Below, one piece after another: positions 24,286 through 33,016 of a DNA stretch of 64,000 nt (position 1 is the first letter of the stretch; every line of letters starts with the position of its first letter). The position numbers and the translations under genes are program-made. The notes under the pieces were generated by a model. That model searched no databases and had not been told where the DNA came from. It saw only the letters and a program-made list of their open reading frames with translations. The stretch comes from Halorubrum lacusprofundi ATCC 49239 (GTDB lineage Archaea > Halobacteriota > Halobacteria > Halobacteriales > Haloferacaceae). The stretch lies in assembly GCF_000022205.1 (NCBI RefSeq), contig NC_012029.1:806001-870000 (forward strand). Reading direction: 5' to 3'.

Positions 24286-25455
24286 ATGCTACAGGGGGTC
24301 AACGTCGCGCTCGGTGTCTCGGGGAGCATCGCGGCGGTGAAGGTCGTCGAACTCGCTCACGAGCTACGCCGCCATGGTGCGAGCGTGCGCGCCGTCATGT
24401 CTCCGGCGGCGACGAACATCGTCCACCCGTGGGCGGTCGACTTCGCGACCGACGAGCCCGTCGTCACCGAGATCACCGGCGACGTGGAACACGTCGAGCT
24501 GTGCGGCCGAGAGGGGTGGGCCGACGTGCTCCTGCTCGCGCCCGCGACCGCGAACACCGCCGGGAAGGTCGCGGCTGCAGTCGACGATACCCCGGTCACG
24601 ACTTGCGCGACGACCGCACTCGGCGCGGATCTGCCGGTCGTGATGGCGCCGGCGATGCACGAGCCGATGTACGACCACCCGGGCGTGCTGGAGGCGCTCG
24701 ATCGGCTGGAGGCGTGGGGCGTGACGTTCGCGGATCCTCGCATCGAGGAGGGAAAGGCGAAGATCGCCGCCGAAGAGGACATCGTGACGAAGGTCGCCCG
24801 CGCAACCACGCCGCAGTCGCTCTCGGGGACGCACGTCGTCGTCACCGCGGGTGCGACGAAAGAGCGGATCGACCCAATTCGGATCTTGACGAACCGGGCG
24901 TCGGGGAAGACGGGGCGGGCGGTCGCTCGGGCGCTGTACGTCCGGGGCGCGACCGTGACGCTGGTACAGGACGGTTCGGAGGTCCCCTACGCCGACGTGG
25001 TCGCGGTCGAGACCGCGGCGGAGATGATGGAGGCGTGTCGCCGGACCGCGGCCACCGCGGACGCGCTGATCTCCGCGGCGGCCATCTCCGATTTTACCGC
25101 CGACGCGGTCGACGAGAAGATCCGATCCGGATCCCCGCTCTCGGTCGATCTGGAGCCGACGCCGAAGCTGATCGACTCGGTGCGAGAGGCGTACCCGGAC
25201 CTCCCGATCGTTGGGTTCAAAGCCGAGACCTCCGGCGACGACGCGGCGATGGTCGCGGAGGCGGAGCGGATCCGCGACCGAGTTGGACTCGTGTTCGTCG
25301 TCGCCAACGACGCGAGCGTGATGGGGGACGACGAGACCCGCGTCCTCCTCGTCGGCGACGAAGGGACCGAACCGACGGAGGCCGTCGGCTCGAAGGATAC
25401 CGTTGCCGGGCAGATCGCAGACAGGCTGGCCGTCGAACTCGGGTGGTCGGCGTAG
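24286..25455 (+). CDS. coaBC: Bifunctional phosphopantothenoylcysteine decarboxylase / phosphopantothenate-cysteine ligase
   Basis: The 389-residue protein has the flavin-dependent CoaC domain at 1-180 (VALGVSGSIAAVKVVELAHEL, the active His in GDVEHVELCG, and VVMAPAMHEPMY for the PxMNxxMW-type motif, here with His for Asn). The CoaB domain at 185-389 contains VVTAGATKERIDPIRILTNR and ASGKTGRAVARAL. It converts 4'-phosphopantothenate to 4'-phosphopantetheine in CoA synthesis. A strong TATA box (CCTTATAAG) is centred 30 nt before the ATG. Confidence 0.95.
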   Translation: MLQGVNVALGVSGSIAAVKVVELAHELRRHGASVRAVMSPAATNIVHPWAVDFATDEPVVTEITGDVEHVELCGREGWADVLLLAPATANTAGKVAAAVDDTPVTTCATTALGADLPVVMAPAMHEPMYDHPGVLEALDRLEAWGVTFADPRIEEGKAKIAAEEDIVTKVARATTPQSLSGTHVVVTAGATKERIDPIRILTNRASGKTGRAVARALYVRGATVTLVQDGSEVPYADVVAVETAAEMMEACRRTAATADALISAAAISDFTADAVDEKIRSGSPLSVDLEPTPKLIDSVREAYPDLPIVGFKAETSGDDAAMVAEAERIRDRVGLVFVVANDASVMGDDETRVLLVGDEGTEPTEAVGSKDTVAGQIADRLAVELGWSA

Positions 25456-25611
25456 CGGCCGAATCGATCCGCGTCGACAGCCGCTCCTCCCCTCGTTCGC
25501 CCCGAAGCCGTCGTGGATACAAACTGTTTTGAGGCGGTAGAGAAACGATTGGGACAGAGATACTCATGTGCATAGAGACGGCGAAACTCGGTTCCGTCGG
25601 AGGTGTGGTGG

Positions 25612-26877
25612 GTGGCTGACACCGACGCCGGTAGCGACACCGCCGACAGCGAGGCCGCCGGTGGCGAAGCGGGTGACCCCGTCGAAGCGGGCGACGAACC
25701 GGAACACGAGTCACCGTCCGCACCGGCTGGAGGGATCGTCATTCCCGTCGAACCCACGCCGACCCTCCGAGCGACGATCGCGCACGCGGTCGAGGCAGCG
25801 ATCGACGAGGGCTTCTCGACGATCCACCTCGTGGAGATTGCGTCGTGGCGCAACGGCGACCCCGGCGCCGACGATCGAGCGGCGGCCGCGGAGCGCGTCC
25901 TCGAACGCGCCGAGGCGTGGGCTACCTCCGACCTCGACGATGTCGACGGGGAACGACCCCTAGTGACGGTCGTGACGGAGCTCATCGGCGCCGACGAGTA
26001 CCTGTTCGGACCCGACGACTACGTCCGGGTGCTCGCCGCCTACGCGGAGGCCAACGACGCCGACAGAGTGCTTCTCGATCCGGAGTACACGCCCGTCAGT
26101 AACACCACCCTACTCCAGCCGCTGGAGTTCGCGCTGTCGAACAGTTCACTGACCGTCGAGACGGCGCCAGTCACGCGGCCGACCCGAGGCGAGCGGCTCC
26201 GGACTGAGGCCACCGGAAAGCGGTTCGCCGCGATGTTCGGATTCTCGCTGGCCTTCTACTTGATTCTCGGCGATCCCCTCTACTGGTTCGACTGGGTGAC
26301 CGGTATCGCGACCGCGGCGATCGTCTCGGTTACCCTCTCGCGGGTCAGTATCGACGTCGAACCCGGTATTCCGCGGACGCCGATGCGACTGCTCCGCGGC
26401 GTGATCTACGTCCCCGTCCTCCTCTTCGAGATCGTGAAGGCGAACATCGAGGTCGCCCGAGTGATACTCGACCCGCGGCTCCCGATCGAGCCGACGATGA
26501 ACCGGATGCGCGTGATCGTCGGCAGCGGGCTCCCGCTGATGACGCTCGCGAACTCGATCACGCTGACGCCGGGGACGCTGACGGTTCGCGCCCGCGACAG
26601 CGACCTGTACGTCCACTCACTGATCCCGTCGGCCCGTGACGGACTCTTCGACGGCTCTCTCGAGCGCTGGACGCGATTCGTCTACTACGGGCGGGCGTCT
26701 GCGCGGCTCCCGACGCCCCGCGAGCGCGACGACTGCGCGATCTTACAAGGGCCGGACGCGACCGAGGAGATGCCGATCGCCGCCGCTGACGGCGGGGCGG
26801 ATCCTGATACCGGCAACGGCTCGCCAGCCGAACCGGACGACGAGGACCGAGAGGAGACGGAGGTAACCGACGAATGA
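25612..26877 (+). CDS. Mrp-type cation/proton antiporter subunit E with N-terminal Usp-like domain
   Basis: The 421-residue protein is a fusion. Residues about 35-190 resemble a universal stress protein fold (GIVIPVEPTPTLRATIAHAV, then FSTIHLVEIASWR and DRVLLDPEY). Residues about 210-380 form MnhE, with two or three membrane segments (AFYLILGDPLYWF, WVTGIATAAIVSVTLS) and the hallmark LLFEIVKANIEVARVIL and NSITLTPGTLTVRA. A GTG at 25612 was chosen because GGAGGT lies 7 nt upstream; a GTG at 25603 is possible. It is the first gene of the Mrp operon and overlaps mnhF by 4 nt. Confidence 0.88.
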   Translation: MADTDAGSDTADSEAAGGEAGDPVEAGDEPEHESPSAPAGGIVIPVEPTPTLRATIAHAVEAAIDEGFSTIHLVEIASWRNGDPGADDRAAAAERVLERAEAWATSDLDDVDGERPLVTVVTELIGADEYLFGPDDYVRVLAAYAEANDADRVLLDPEYTPVSNTTLLQPLEFALSNSSLTVETAPVTRPTRGERLRTEATGKRFAAMFGFSLAFYLILGDPLYWFDWVTGIATAAIVSVTLSRVSIDVEPGIPRTPMRLLRGVIYVPVLLFEIVKANIEVARVILDPRLPIEPTMNRMRVIVGSGLPLMTLANSITLTPGTLTVRARDSDLYVHSLIPSARDGLFDGSLERWTRFVYYGRASARLPTPRERDDCAILQGPDATEEMPIAAADGGADPDTGNGSPAEPDDEDREETEVTDE

Positions 26878-27179
26878 GCGTTGTCGACTCTGCGCTCGTC
26901 GCCGGCTACACCCTTGCGGACTTCCTGCTTCTCGCGGCCGCGGGATTCACCGTGCTCGCGATCGGGATGCTCTACCGGGCCGTGAAGGGCCCGACGATGC
27001 AAGACCGGGTGCTCGCGGTGAACGTCCTCGGGACGAACACCGTCGTCATCCTCGCCATCCTGAGCGCCGCGCTCTCGGAGCCGACGTTCCTCGACATCGC
27101 CTTAGTGTACGCGCTGTTGAACTTCCTGATGGCCATCGCCATCTCGAAGTTCACCGTCGAGCGGGGTGGTGTGCTGTGA
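26874..27179 (+). CDS. mnhF: Mrp antiporter subunit F
   Basis: The 101-residue protein has three membrane helices, at about 12-35, 46-65 and 70-92. GMLYRAVKGPTMQDRVLAVN between helices 1 and 2 is the MnhF signature. It starts in a 4-nt overlap with subunit E and ends in TGATG with subunit G. In the antiporter complex, F belongs to the E-F-G side, structurally required for activity. Confidence 0.93.
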   Translation: MSVVDSALVAGYTLADFLLLAAAGFTVLAIGMLYRAVKGPTMQDRVLAVNVLGTNTVVILAILSAALSEPTFLDIALVYALLNFLMAIAISKFTVERGGVL

Positions 27180-27505
27180 TGGAGACGCTCGAAACCGCTC
27201 GCATGGGTCTCATCGTCGCCTTCGCGCTGCTCGGGCTGTTCTTCTCGTTCGTCTCGATGACGGGCGTCCTCCGGCTCCCGGACGTGTACTCGCGGGCGCA
27301 CACCGCCTCGCAGGCGGACACGCTCGGCGCCGGCTTCGGGCTGGCCGCGGTCGCGCTCGCGATCGGCTGGGAGGCCGCCGGGGTCAAGAGCGTGCTCCTC
27401 CTCTTCTTCATCTTCGTGACGAATCCGACGGCGGCCCACGCGATCGCCCGTGCCGCCTTCGAGGAGGGGACCGTGCCGTGGACCGAGGGGGATGAGCGCC
27501 GATGA
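27179..27505 (+). CDS. mnhG: Mrp antiporter subunit G
   Basis: The 108-residue protein has three membrane helices and the MnhG signature GVLRLPDVYSRAHTASQADTLG between the first two. The ATG at 27179 overlaps the mnhF stop; a GTG three bases earlier is the alternative. The C-terminus is short and acidic (VPWTEGDERR). It overlaps the next gene by 4 nt (27502-27505). Confidence 0.93.
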   Translation: METLETARMGLIVAFALLGLFFSFVSMTGVLRLPDVYSRAHTASQADTLGAGFGLAAVALAIGWEAAGVKSVLLLFFIFVTNPTAAHAIARAAFEEGTVPWTEGDERR

Positions 27506-28101
27506 CGGGCGTGCTCCCTCTCACGGCCGACTCGGTCGCAATCGCCTCCCCGGTCGTCGCGCAGGTCACCGCGATCGAGGCGAGCCTGCTCGCGTTCGTC
27601 GTGTTCACGGCGCTCGCGACCGCGCTCGCCCGCGACGTGCTCGCGGCGGTCATCGTCTTCGGGGCGTACAGCCTCGGGATGGCCGCGCTGTACACGTTCT
27701 ATCGCGCGCCCGACGTGGCGCTGACGGAGGCCGCGATCTCCGCCGGCGTGACGACCGTCCTCCTGCTGTTGACGCTCGCGAAGACGACCCGGATCGACCA
27801 CGATGCGGTCTTCGAGTCGGTGAACCTCCCCGCCGCGGGCGCCGCCGGGTTCCTGTTCGCCGGCCTGCTGCTCACCATGGGCGATATCCCGGCGATCGGT
27901 TCGCCGGACGCGCCGATCTGGTCGAACCCGGACGTGACGCAGTGGTACCTCACGGAGACGTACGCGCAGACCCACGTCGAGAATACCGTGATGGCCGTGC
28001 TGGCGGCGTTCCGTGGATTCGACACCTTCGGCGAGGCGATCGTCGTCTTCGCCGGCGGGATCGCGGCGCTGATCGTGCTCCACCGAGAGGTGTTCGCATG
28101 A
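27502..28101 (+). CDS. Mrp antiporter DUF4040/MnhB-N-like subunit
   Basis: The 199-residue membrane protein contains the MnhA C-terminal/DUF4040 signature AVIVFGAYSLGMAALYTFYRAPDVALTEAAISAGVTTVL. A long extracytoplasmic loop (VTQWYLTETYAQTHVENTV) is followed by a last pair of helices (FGEAIVVFAGGIAALIVL). In bacteria this region is fused to the end of MnhA; in archaea it is often separate, as here. It probably forms the sodium/proton path at the A-D interface. It is coupled to both neighbours by 4-nt overlaps. Confidence 0.88.
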   Translation: MTGVLPLTADSVAIASPVVAQVTAIEASLLAFVVFTALATALARDVLAAVIVFGAYSLGMAALYTFYRAPDVALTEAAISAGVTTVLLLLTLAKTTRIDHDAVFESVNLPAAGAAGFLFAGLLLTMGDIPAIGSPDAPIWSNPDVTQWYLTETYAQTHVENTVMAVLAAFRGFDTFGEAIVVFAGGIAALIVLHREVFA

Positions 28102-28793
28102 GCGACCGCGTCGACGACACCGACATGACCGACACAGCCACCGACGGCCCTTCAGACGCCACCTCAGACGCCTCGACAGCCGACCAGAACGACGCGGAGC
28201 CCGACGTCCCGCCGCACCGTGCCGCCCCCCGGTCGGGACGACTCGACTCCGAGGAGCGACAGGGGGTACCCTACACCGAGAGCCAGGTGATCATGCCGAC
28301 CGTGAAGGTGGTCGCACCGTTCGCGTTCACCTACGGGCTCTTTATCACCTTCCACGGGAGCGGCTCCCCGGGCGGCGGGTTCCAGGGCGGCGCGATCATG
28401 GCCGCCGTGGTGTTTATGATCGCGTTCGCGTTCGGCATCGAGTCGACGCGCGACTGGCTCGCGAACACCGTCGTCGTCGCGCTCGCGGTCGGCGGCGCGC
28501 TCGCGTTCGCCGCCATCGGGCTCGTCCCGGTCGCGCTCGGCGGGGCGTTCCTTCAGTACGACCTCCTTCCGATCCCGATCCTCGACCCCGTCAAGTACGG
28601 GATGGAGGCCGTGGAGGTCGTCGGGATCGCTCCCATCGTGGCCGGCGTGCTCATGGGGCTGTTCTTCCTGCTCGCGAGAGGGTTCGACTCCGCCGAAGAC
28701 GGGTTCGGAAACAGCTCGTTCAGGGAAGACGGGCCGAACGACGAGGGCGGTTCCCTCGAAGAGGAGGCGGCCGACGCCGGAGGTGACCGATGA
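28098..28793 (+). CDS. mnhB: Mrp antiporter subunit B (MnhB domain)
   Basis: The 231-residue protein has an unusually long soluble N-terminus of about 65 acidic residues (MSDRVDDTDMTDTATDGPSD onward), then the MnhB core: FAFTYGLFITFHGSGSPGGGFQGGAIMA and four membrane helices, ending with an acidic tail (FGNSSFREDGPNDEGGS). The GSGSPGGGFQGG loop is the family hallmark. The ATG overlaps the previous stop by ATGA. Confidence 0.92.
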   Translation: MSDRVDDTDMTDTATDGPSDATSDASTADQNDAEPDVPPHRAAPRSGRLDSEERQGVPYTESQVIMPTVKVVAPFAFTYGLFITFHGSGSPGGGFQGGAIMAAVVFMIAFAFGIESTRDWLANTVVVALAVGGALAFAAIGLVPVALGGAFLQYDLLPIPILDPVKYGMEAVEVVGIAPIVAGVLMGLFFLLARGFDSAEDGFGNSSFREDGPNDEGGSLEEEAADAGGDR

Positions 28794-29284
28794 CGGGTGC
28801 TCTCGACACCACGGCCGGGGTTGCCTCCGCACTCGCGTCCGGGACCACGGCCGTCTCGGCGCTCGACGTGTTGACGACGAGACACTCGTACGTCGCGTTC
28901 GCGCTGCTGCTGTGTATCGGGCTCTACATGATGATCGCCAACCCTCACCTCGTGAAGAAGATAATCGGTCTCAACCTGTTCCAGACGGCGATATTCCTGC
29001 TGTTCATCACCTCGGCGTACGTCGAGGGCGGCGCAATCCCGATCATTCCCGAGGGTGCGGCCGAGACGCAGACGTTCGTCAGCCCGCTCCCGCACGTGAT
29101 CGTGCTCACCGCCATCGTCGTCGGCGTGAGCCTCACTGCGGTGGGGCTCGCGCTCTGTATCCGTATCTACGACGAGTACGGAACGCTCCGCACCGACGTG
29201 CTTCGGGAGCTACTGCGCGACGAGGGGTCGCTTCCGGAGCGGCCGGCGGTCGGCGGGGTCGACGGGGGTGAGACTGATGAGTGA
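28790..29284 (+). CDS. mnhC: Mrp antiporter subunit C (NuoK-like)
   Basis: The 164-residue protein has three membrane helices homologous to NuoK: FALLLCIGLYMMIANPHLVKKIIGLNLFQTAIFLLFI and HVIVLTAIVVGVSLTAVGLALCIRIY. The Lys pair and Asn in HLVKKIIGLNL fit MnhC. The N-terminal 35 residues and the C-terminal acidic tail are extensions. It overlaps mnhB by 4 nt and the following mnhD by 8 nt (29277-29284). Confidence 0.93.
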   Translation: MTGALDTTAGVASALASGTTAVSALDVLTTRHSYVAFALLLCIGLYMMIANPHLVKKIIGLNLFQTAIFLLFITSAYVEGGAIPIIPEGAAETQTFVSPLPHVIVLTAIVVGVSLTAVGLALCIRIYDEYGTLRTDVLRELLRDEGSLPERPAVGGVDGGETDE

Positions 29285-30923
29285 CGTGCTTCTCCCGGTC
29301 GCCATCGCCCTCCCGCTCGTCGCGGCGACGCTCCCGATCGCACTCGGGCTGAAGTACGACGATATCGGCTGGTCGGTGGCAGCGGTCGCGACGACCGCCC
29401 TCGCCGTGCTCGCGGCTGCGATCGGTATCGAGGTGGCCCGCGACGGAGCGCTCTCGCACGCGCTCGGAACGTACCAGCCGCCGATCGGAATCGAGCTGGT
29501 GGCCGACGAGCTGTCGGTCGCGGTGCTCGCCTTGGTCGCTGCCGTCTCGCTGGCGACACTCGTGTTCGCGCGCGTGGCCGGCCCACGCGGCAACTCGTTT
29601 TACAGCGGGTACCTGCTCTTGGTCGGCGGGCTCACCGGGCTCGTGCTCACGGGCGACCTGTTCAACATGTTCGTCTTCTTGGAGATCGTCGGGATCTCGA
29701 CGTACGCGCTCATCGCGGCCGACCGGTCCGGTGCGAGCGCGTACGCCTCGCTGAAGTACCTCGTGGTGGGAACGGTCGGCGCCTCGTTGTACCTGCTGGG
29801 CGTCGGCTACGCCTTCCTCGCGACGGGGACGCTGAACATGCTCGACATGCAGGTACAGATCGTCGAACAGGCGAGCTACGCCGACCCGCTGATCCGGGCG
29901 AGTTACGCGCTGATCATCGCGGGACTCGGGCTGAAAATTGCCGTGTTCCCGATCCACGCGTGGCAGCCGGACGCCTACCAGCGCGCACCGGACGCCGTGA
30001 CGACGATCGTCGCGGCCCTCGTGTCGACCGCGAGCGCGTACGCGCTGATCCGGGTGTCGTACACCGTCTTCACGGTCGACTTCCTCGCGGCCAACGACGC
30101 GATCACGACGGTCATGCTGATCGTCGCCGGCGCGTCGATCCTCGCGGGCTCCGCGCTCGCGGCGATGCAGTCCGACCTCAAGCGGATGTTCGCGTACTCT
30201 TCTGTCGCCCAGTTCGGGATGATCGTCGCCGCGGTCGCGCTCGCGAACGAGACCGCGCTGCTCGGTGGGATCGTCCACCTCATCGGCCACGGGCTGCTGA
30301 AGTTCGGACTGTTCCTCGGGGTCGGCCTGCTGGCGCTCGGCTACGGTACCCGAGAGCTCGACGACCTCGCGAGCGCGGCCCGCTCTGCACCGTACACGAC
30401 CGGAGCGATCGCCGTGCTCGGGCTTGGGCTTGTCGGGATTCCGCCCTCGATCGGCTTCCTCGGGAAGTGGTACATCGGCGTCGGTGCGGTCGAGTCGAGC
30501 ATGGGTGGGGGTGACCCCGCGGGGATCGGGATCGCGGTCGTGATCTTCGTCAGCACGCTGTTCACCCTGTCGTACGTCGCGCGAGTGATCGAGCGGTTCT
30601 ACTTCGCCGGCGTCGGACTCTCTGACGGTCACGGCGAGGAACACGGTGACGACCACGGCGACGACGATCACGACGACGCTCACAGCGCCGGCCCCAATGA
30701 CGGCGTCGCGGCCGACGGTGGTCACGAATCGGCGACCAGCGACGGCGACAGCCCCCTCACACCCGTCGAGGGGGCGTCGCGGTCACGGTTCGTTCCGGAC
30801 CGCGTGCCCTCGGCATCGCTCGCGATCCTGATCCTTGCGGCGCTGACGACAATCGCGCTCGGCTTCGCCGGCTACGCGCTGTTCGAGTGGTTCGATCCGT
30901 ACCTCACGGAGGTGTTCGCATGA
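29277..30923 (+). CDS. mnhD: Mrp antiporter subunit D, first copy
   Basis: The 548-residue NuoN/NuoM-like protein has about 14 membrane helices. NMFVFLEIVGISTYAL holds the TM5 Glu and GLGLKIAVFPIHAWQPDAYQRAP holds the TM7 Lys of the proton channel. Between about residues 445 and 500 there is a cytosolic insertion rich in His, Asp and Glu (SDGHGEEHGDDHGDDDHDD). The ATG at 29277 is preferred to a GTG nine bases upstream by family N-terminus; both overlap mnhC. The next gene starts in an ATGA overlap. Confidence 0.93.
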   Translation: MSDVLLPVAIALPLVAATLPIALGLKYDDIGWSVAAVATTALAVLAAAIGIEVARDGALSHALGTYQPPIGIELVADELSVAVLALVAAVSLATLVFARVAGPRGNSFYSGYLLLVGGLTGLVLTGDLFNMFVFLEIVGISTYALIAADRSGASAYASLKYLVVGTVGASLYLLGVGYAFLATGTLNMLDMQVQIVEQASYADPLIRASYALIIAGLGLKIAVFPIHAWQPDAYQRAPDAVTTIVAALVSTASAYALIRVSYTVFTVDFLAANDAITTVMLIVAGASILAGSALAAMQSDLKRMFAYSSVAQFGMIVAAVALANETALLGGIVHLIGHGLLKFGLFLGVGLLALGYGTRELDDLASAARSAPYTTGAIAVLGLGLVGIPPSIGFLGKWYIGVGAVESSMGGGDPAGIGIAVVIFVSTLFTLSYVARVIERFYFAGVGLSDGHGEEHGDDHGDDDHDDAHSAGPNDGVAADGGHESATSDGDSPLTPVEGASRSRFVPDRVPSASLAILILAALTTIALGFAGYALFEWFDPYLTEVFA

Positions 30924-33016
30924 TAGAAGCTCCAATCACCGATCTACGTCCCCTACTGGCGGTTCTCGTCTCGTTCGTCGCGGCGTTCTTCATCGTCGCG
31001 TCGTACCGTTCCCCGAACGTCCGCGAGGGGTGGACGATCGTCGCGGCGGTCGCGAAGTTCGCGATCGTCGCCTCGATGCTGCCGGCCGTCCTCGACGGAG
31101 CCGTCTTCGAGTGGTCGCTCGGCGCGTTCCTGCCCGGCGGCATCGAGTTCGTCCTGCGCGCCGACGCGCTCGGGATGCTGTTCGCGTTCCTCGCGAGCGG
31201 GCTGTGGATCGTCACCTCGTTTTACAGCATCGGCTACATGCGCGGCAACGACGAGGTGAACCAGACCCGGTACTTCGCCGCGTTCGCGGTGTCGCTATCG
31301 GCGACGATGGGGATCGCGTTCGCGGGCAACCTCGTGACGATCTTCGTCTTCTACGAGCTCCTCTCGATCGCGACGTACCCGCTCGTCGCCCACGACGAGA
31401 CCGACGAGGCCCGCGCGGCCGGCCGGAAGTACCTCGCGTACACGATGTTCGGCGGCGGCGTGCTCGTGCTCGCGGGGACGGCCCTCGTCTACCTGATCGC
31501 CGGTAACGTCTCGTTCACGGCCGGCGGCATCGAGGAACTCGCCAACGCAGATCCCGGACTCGCGATGCTCGCCTTCTTCCTCTTAGCAATCGGGTTCGGC
31601 GTGAAGGCCGGCATCATGCCGCTCCACCAGTGGCTCCCCGAGGCGATGGTGGCGCCGACGCCCGTCTCCGGGCTGCTCCACGCGGTCGCGGTCGTCAAGT
31701 CCGGCGCATTCGGCGTCTCGCGGGTCGTCCTCGACGTGTTCGGGCCGGAACTCGTCTTCGACCTCTCGCTCCCCTTCGGCTTCTCGGCCGGGCTCGTCCT
31801 CTCGACTATCGGGGCGATCACGCTGACCGCGGCCTCCATCATCGCCCTGCGGAAGGACCACCTGAAACAGCGACTTGCCTACTCGACGGTGAGCCAGCTG
31901 AGCTACATCATCCTCGGGCTCGGCCTGTTCGGCTGGTACGGGCTCGTCGGCGCGCTGTTGCACATCCCGGCGCACGCGTTCATGAAGCTCACCCTGTTCT
32001 TCTGTGCGGGGAACCTCCACGTCTCGACGCACACCGACTACATCTCGGAGATGGCGGGGATCGGCAAGCGGATGCCCCTGACGATGGGGGCCTTTACCGT
32101 CGCCTCGCTCGGGATGGCGGGGATCCCGCTGCTCGCCGGCTTCGTCAGTAAGTACTACATGCTGATCGGCGGGATCCGGATGGGCGCCCAGCTGACCCCG
32201 GTCGCCTACTACCTCGTCGGGGCGCTGCTGCTCTCGGGCGTCCTCAACATCGCGTACTTCTGGCCCGTGATCTATACCGCCTTCTTCGAGGCGGAGGACG
32301 CCCACGACGCGAAGCCGCTCGTCGACTTCCGGATGGGCGGTGAGTCGCGGTCGACGCTGCCGGCGACCGATGGTGGTCGGCCGGAGGATGCCGACGGCGA
32401 TGACGGCGATAGCGACGATACCGCCGCCACCGACATCGACATCGACGAGGTCGTCGAGAGCGCCGAGGGCGACTCGGCGGTCGACGCCGAAGATGCGGAC
32501 TCCGTCAGCGACGATGTCGAGGTGCCGGACGACTCCGACATCCCCGACGCGGAGATGGACGACCTTCCGACCGACGAGGACGGGGTCGTCCGCCCGAACT
32601 TCGACACGAGCGACCGGGACTTCTCGGAGCCGGCCGACCGCGTTGACACCGGGGATTACGCGGTCGACTCGCGCCCCTCCGACGCCGACGTGCCCTTCGG
32701 TGTTGGGCGCGGCGACGCCAACAGTGCCGACGAAGCCGACGACCAGACGGACCACGGCGACCACGACACGGGCCACGACGACCACGCGGACCACGACCAC
32801 GGCCACGCGGGCGGTCCGCCGGCCGGCGGTTGGACGCATATCGACGGGCTCGACGTCCTCCTCGGGCGCGAGTCGACGTGGTTCACGCTCGCGCCCATCC
32901 TCACCGCGATGAGCCTCGCGGTGCTGCTCGGCGTGATTCCCTACGAGATGGGCTTCTTGGAGCTGATCGAACTCATCGTCGATACGCGGCTCCCTGAGGA
33001 GGTGATGCGTCCGTGA
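30920..33016 (+). CDS. Mrp antiporter D-type (NuoL/M-like) subunit, second copy with long acidic insertion
   Basis: The 698-residue protein has about 14 membrane helices in residues 1-460 and a last helix near the C-terminus. IFVFYELLSIATYPLVAHDETD carries the TM5 Glu and GFGVKAGIMPLHQWLPEAMVAPTP carries the TM7 Lys. Residues about 470-640 form a soluble, extremely acidic loop, ending with a His/Asp cluster (DHGDHDTGHDDHADHDHGHA). Such a loop length is unusual. The protein may take the place of MnhA. It starts in an ATGA overlap with the first mnhD and ends in a GTGA overlap. Confidence 0.9.
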   Translation: MIEAPITDLRPLLAVLVSFVAAFFIVASYRSPNVREGWTIVAAVAKFAIVASMLPAVLDGAVFEWSLGAFLPGGIEFVLRADALGMLFAFLASGLWIVTSFYSIGYMRGNDEVNQTRYFAAFAVSLSATMGIAFAGNLVTIFVFYELLSIATYPLVAHDETDEARAAGRKYLAYTMFGGGVLVLAGTALVYLIAGNVSFTAGGIEELANADPGLAMLAFFLLAIGFGVKAGIMPLHQWLPEAMVAPTPVSGLLHAVAVVKSGAFGVSRVVLDVFGPELVFDLSLPFGFSAGLVLSTIGAITLTAASIIALRKDHLKQRLAYSTVSQLSYIILGLGLFGWYGLVGALLHIPAHAFMKLTLFFCAGNLHVSTHTDYISEMAGIGKRMPLTMGAFTVASLGMAGIPLLAGFVSKYYMLIGGIRMGAQLTPVAYYLVGALLLSGVLNIAYFWPVIYTAFFEAEDAHDAKPLVDFRMGGESRSTLPATDGGRPEDADGDDGDSDDTAATDIDIDEVVESAEGDSAVDAEDADSVSDDVEVPDDSDIPDAEMDDLPTDEDGVVRPNFDTSDRDFSEPADRVDTGDYAVDSRPSDADVPFGVGRGDANSADEADDQTDHGDHDTGHDDHADHDHGHAGGPPAGGWTHIDGLDVLLGRESTWFTLAPILTAMSLAVLLGVIPYEMGFLELIELIVDTRLPEEVMRP

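Noticed and set aside
25566-25619. 17-codon ORF overlapping the MnhE start as an upstream regulatory ORF
   Set aside because: It has no well-placed promoter or special codons, and the GGAGGT upstream of GTG 25612 already explains translation start.
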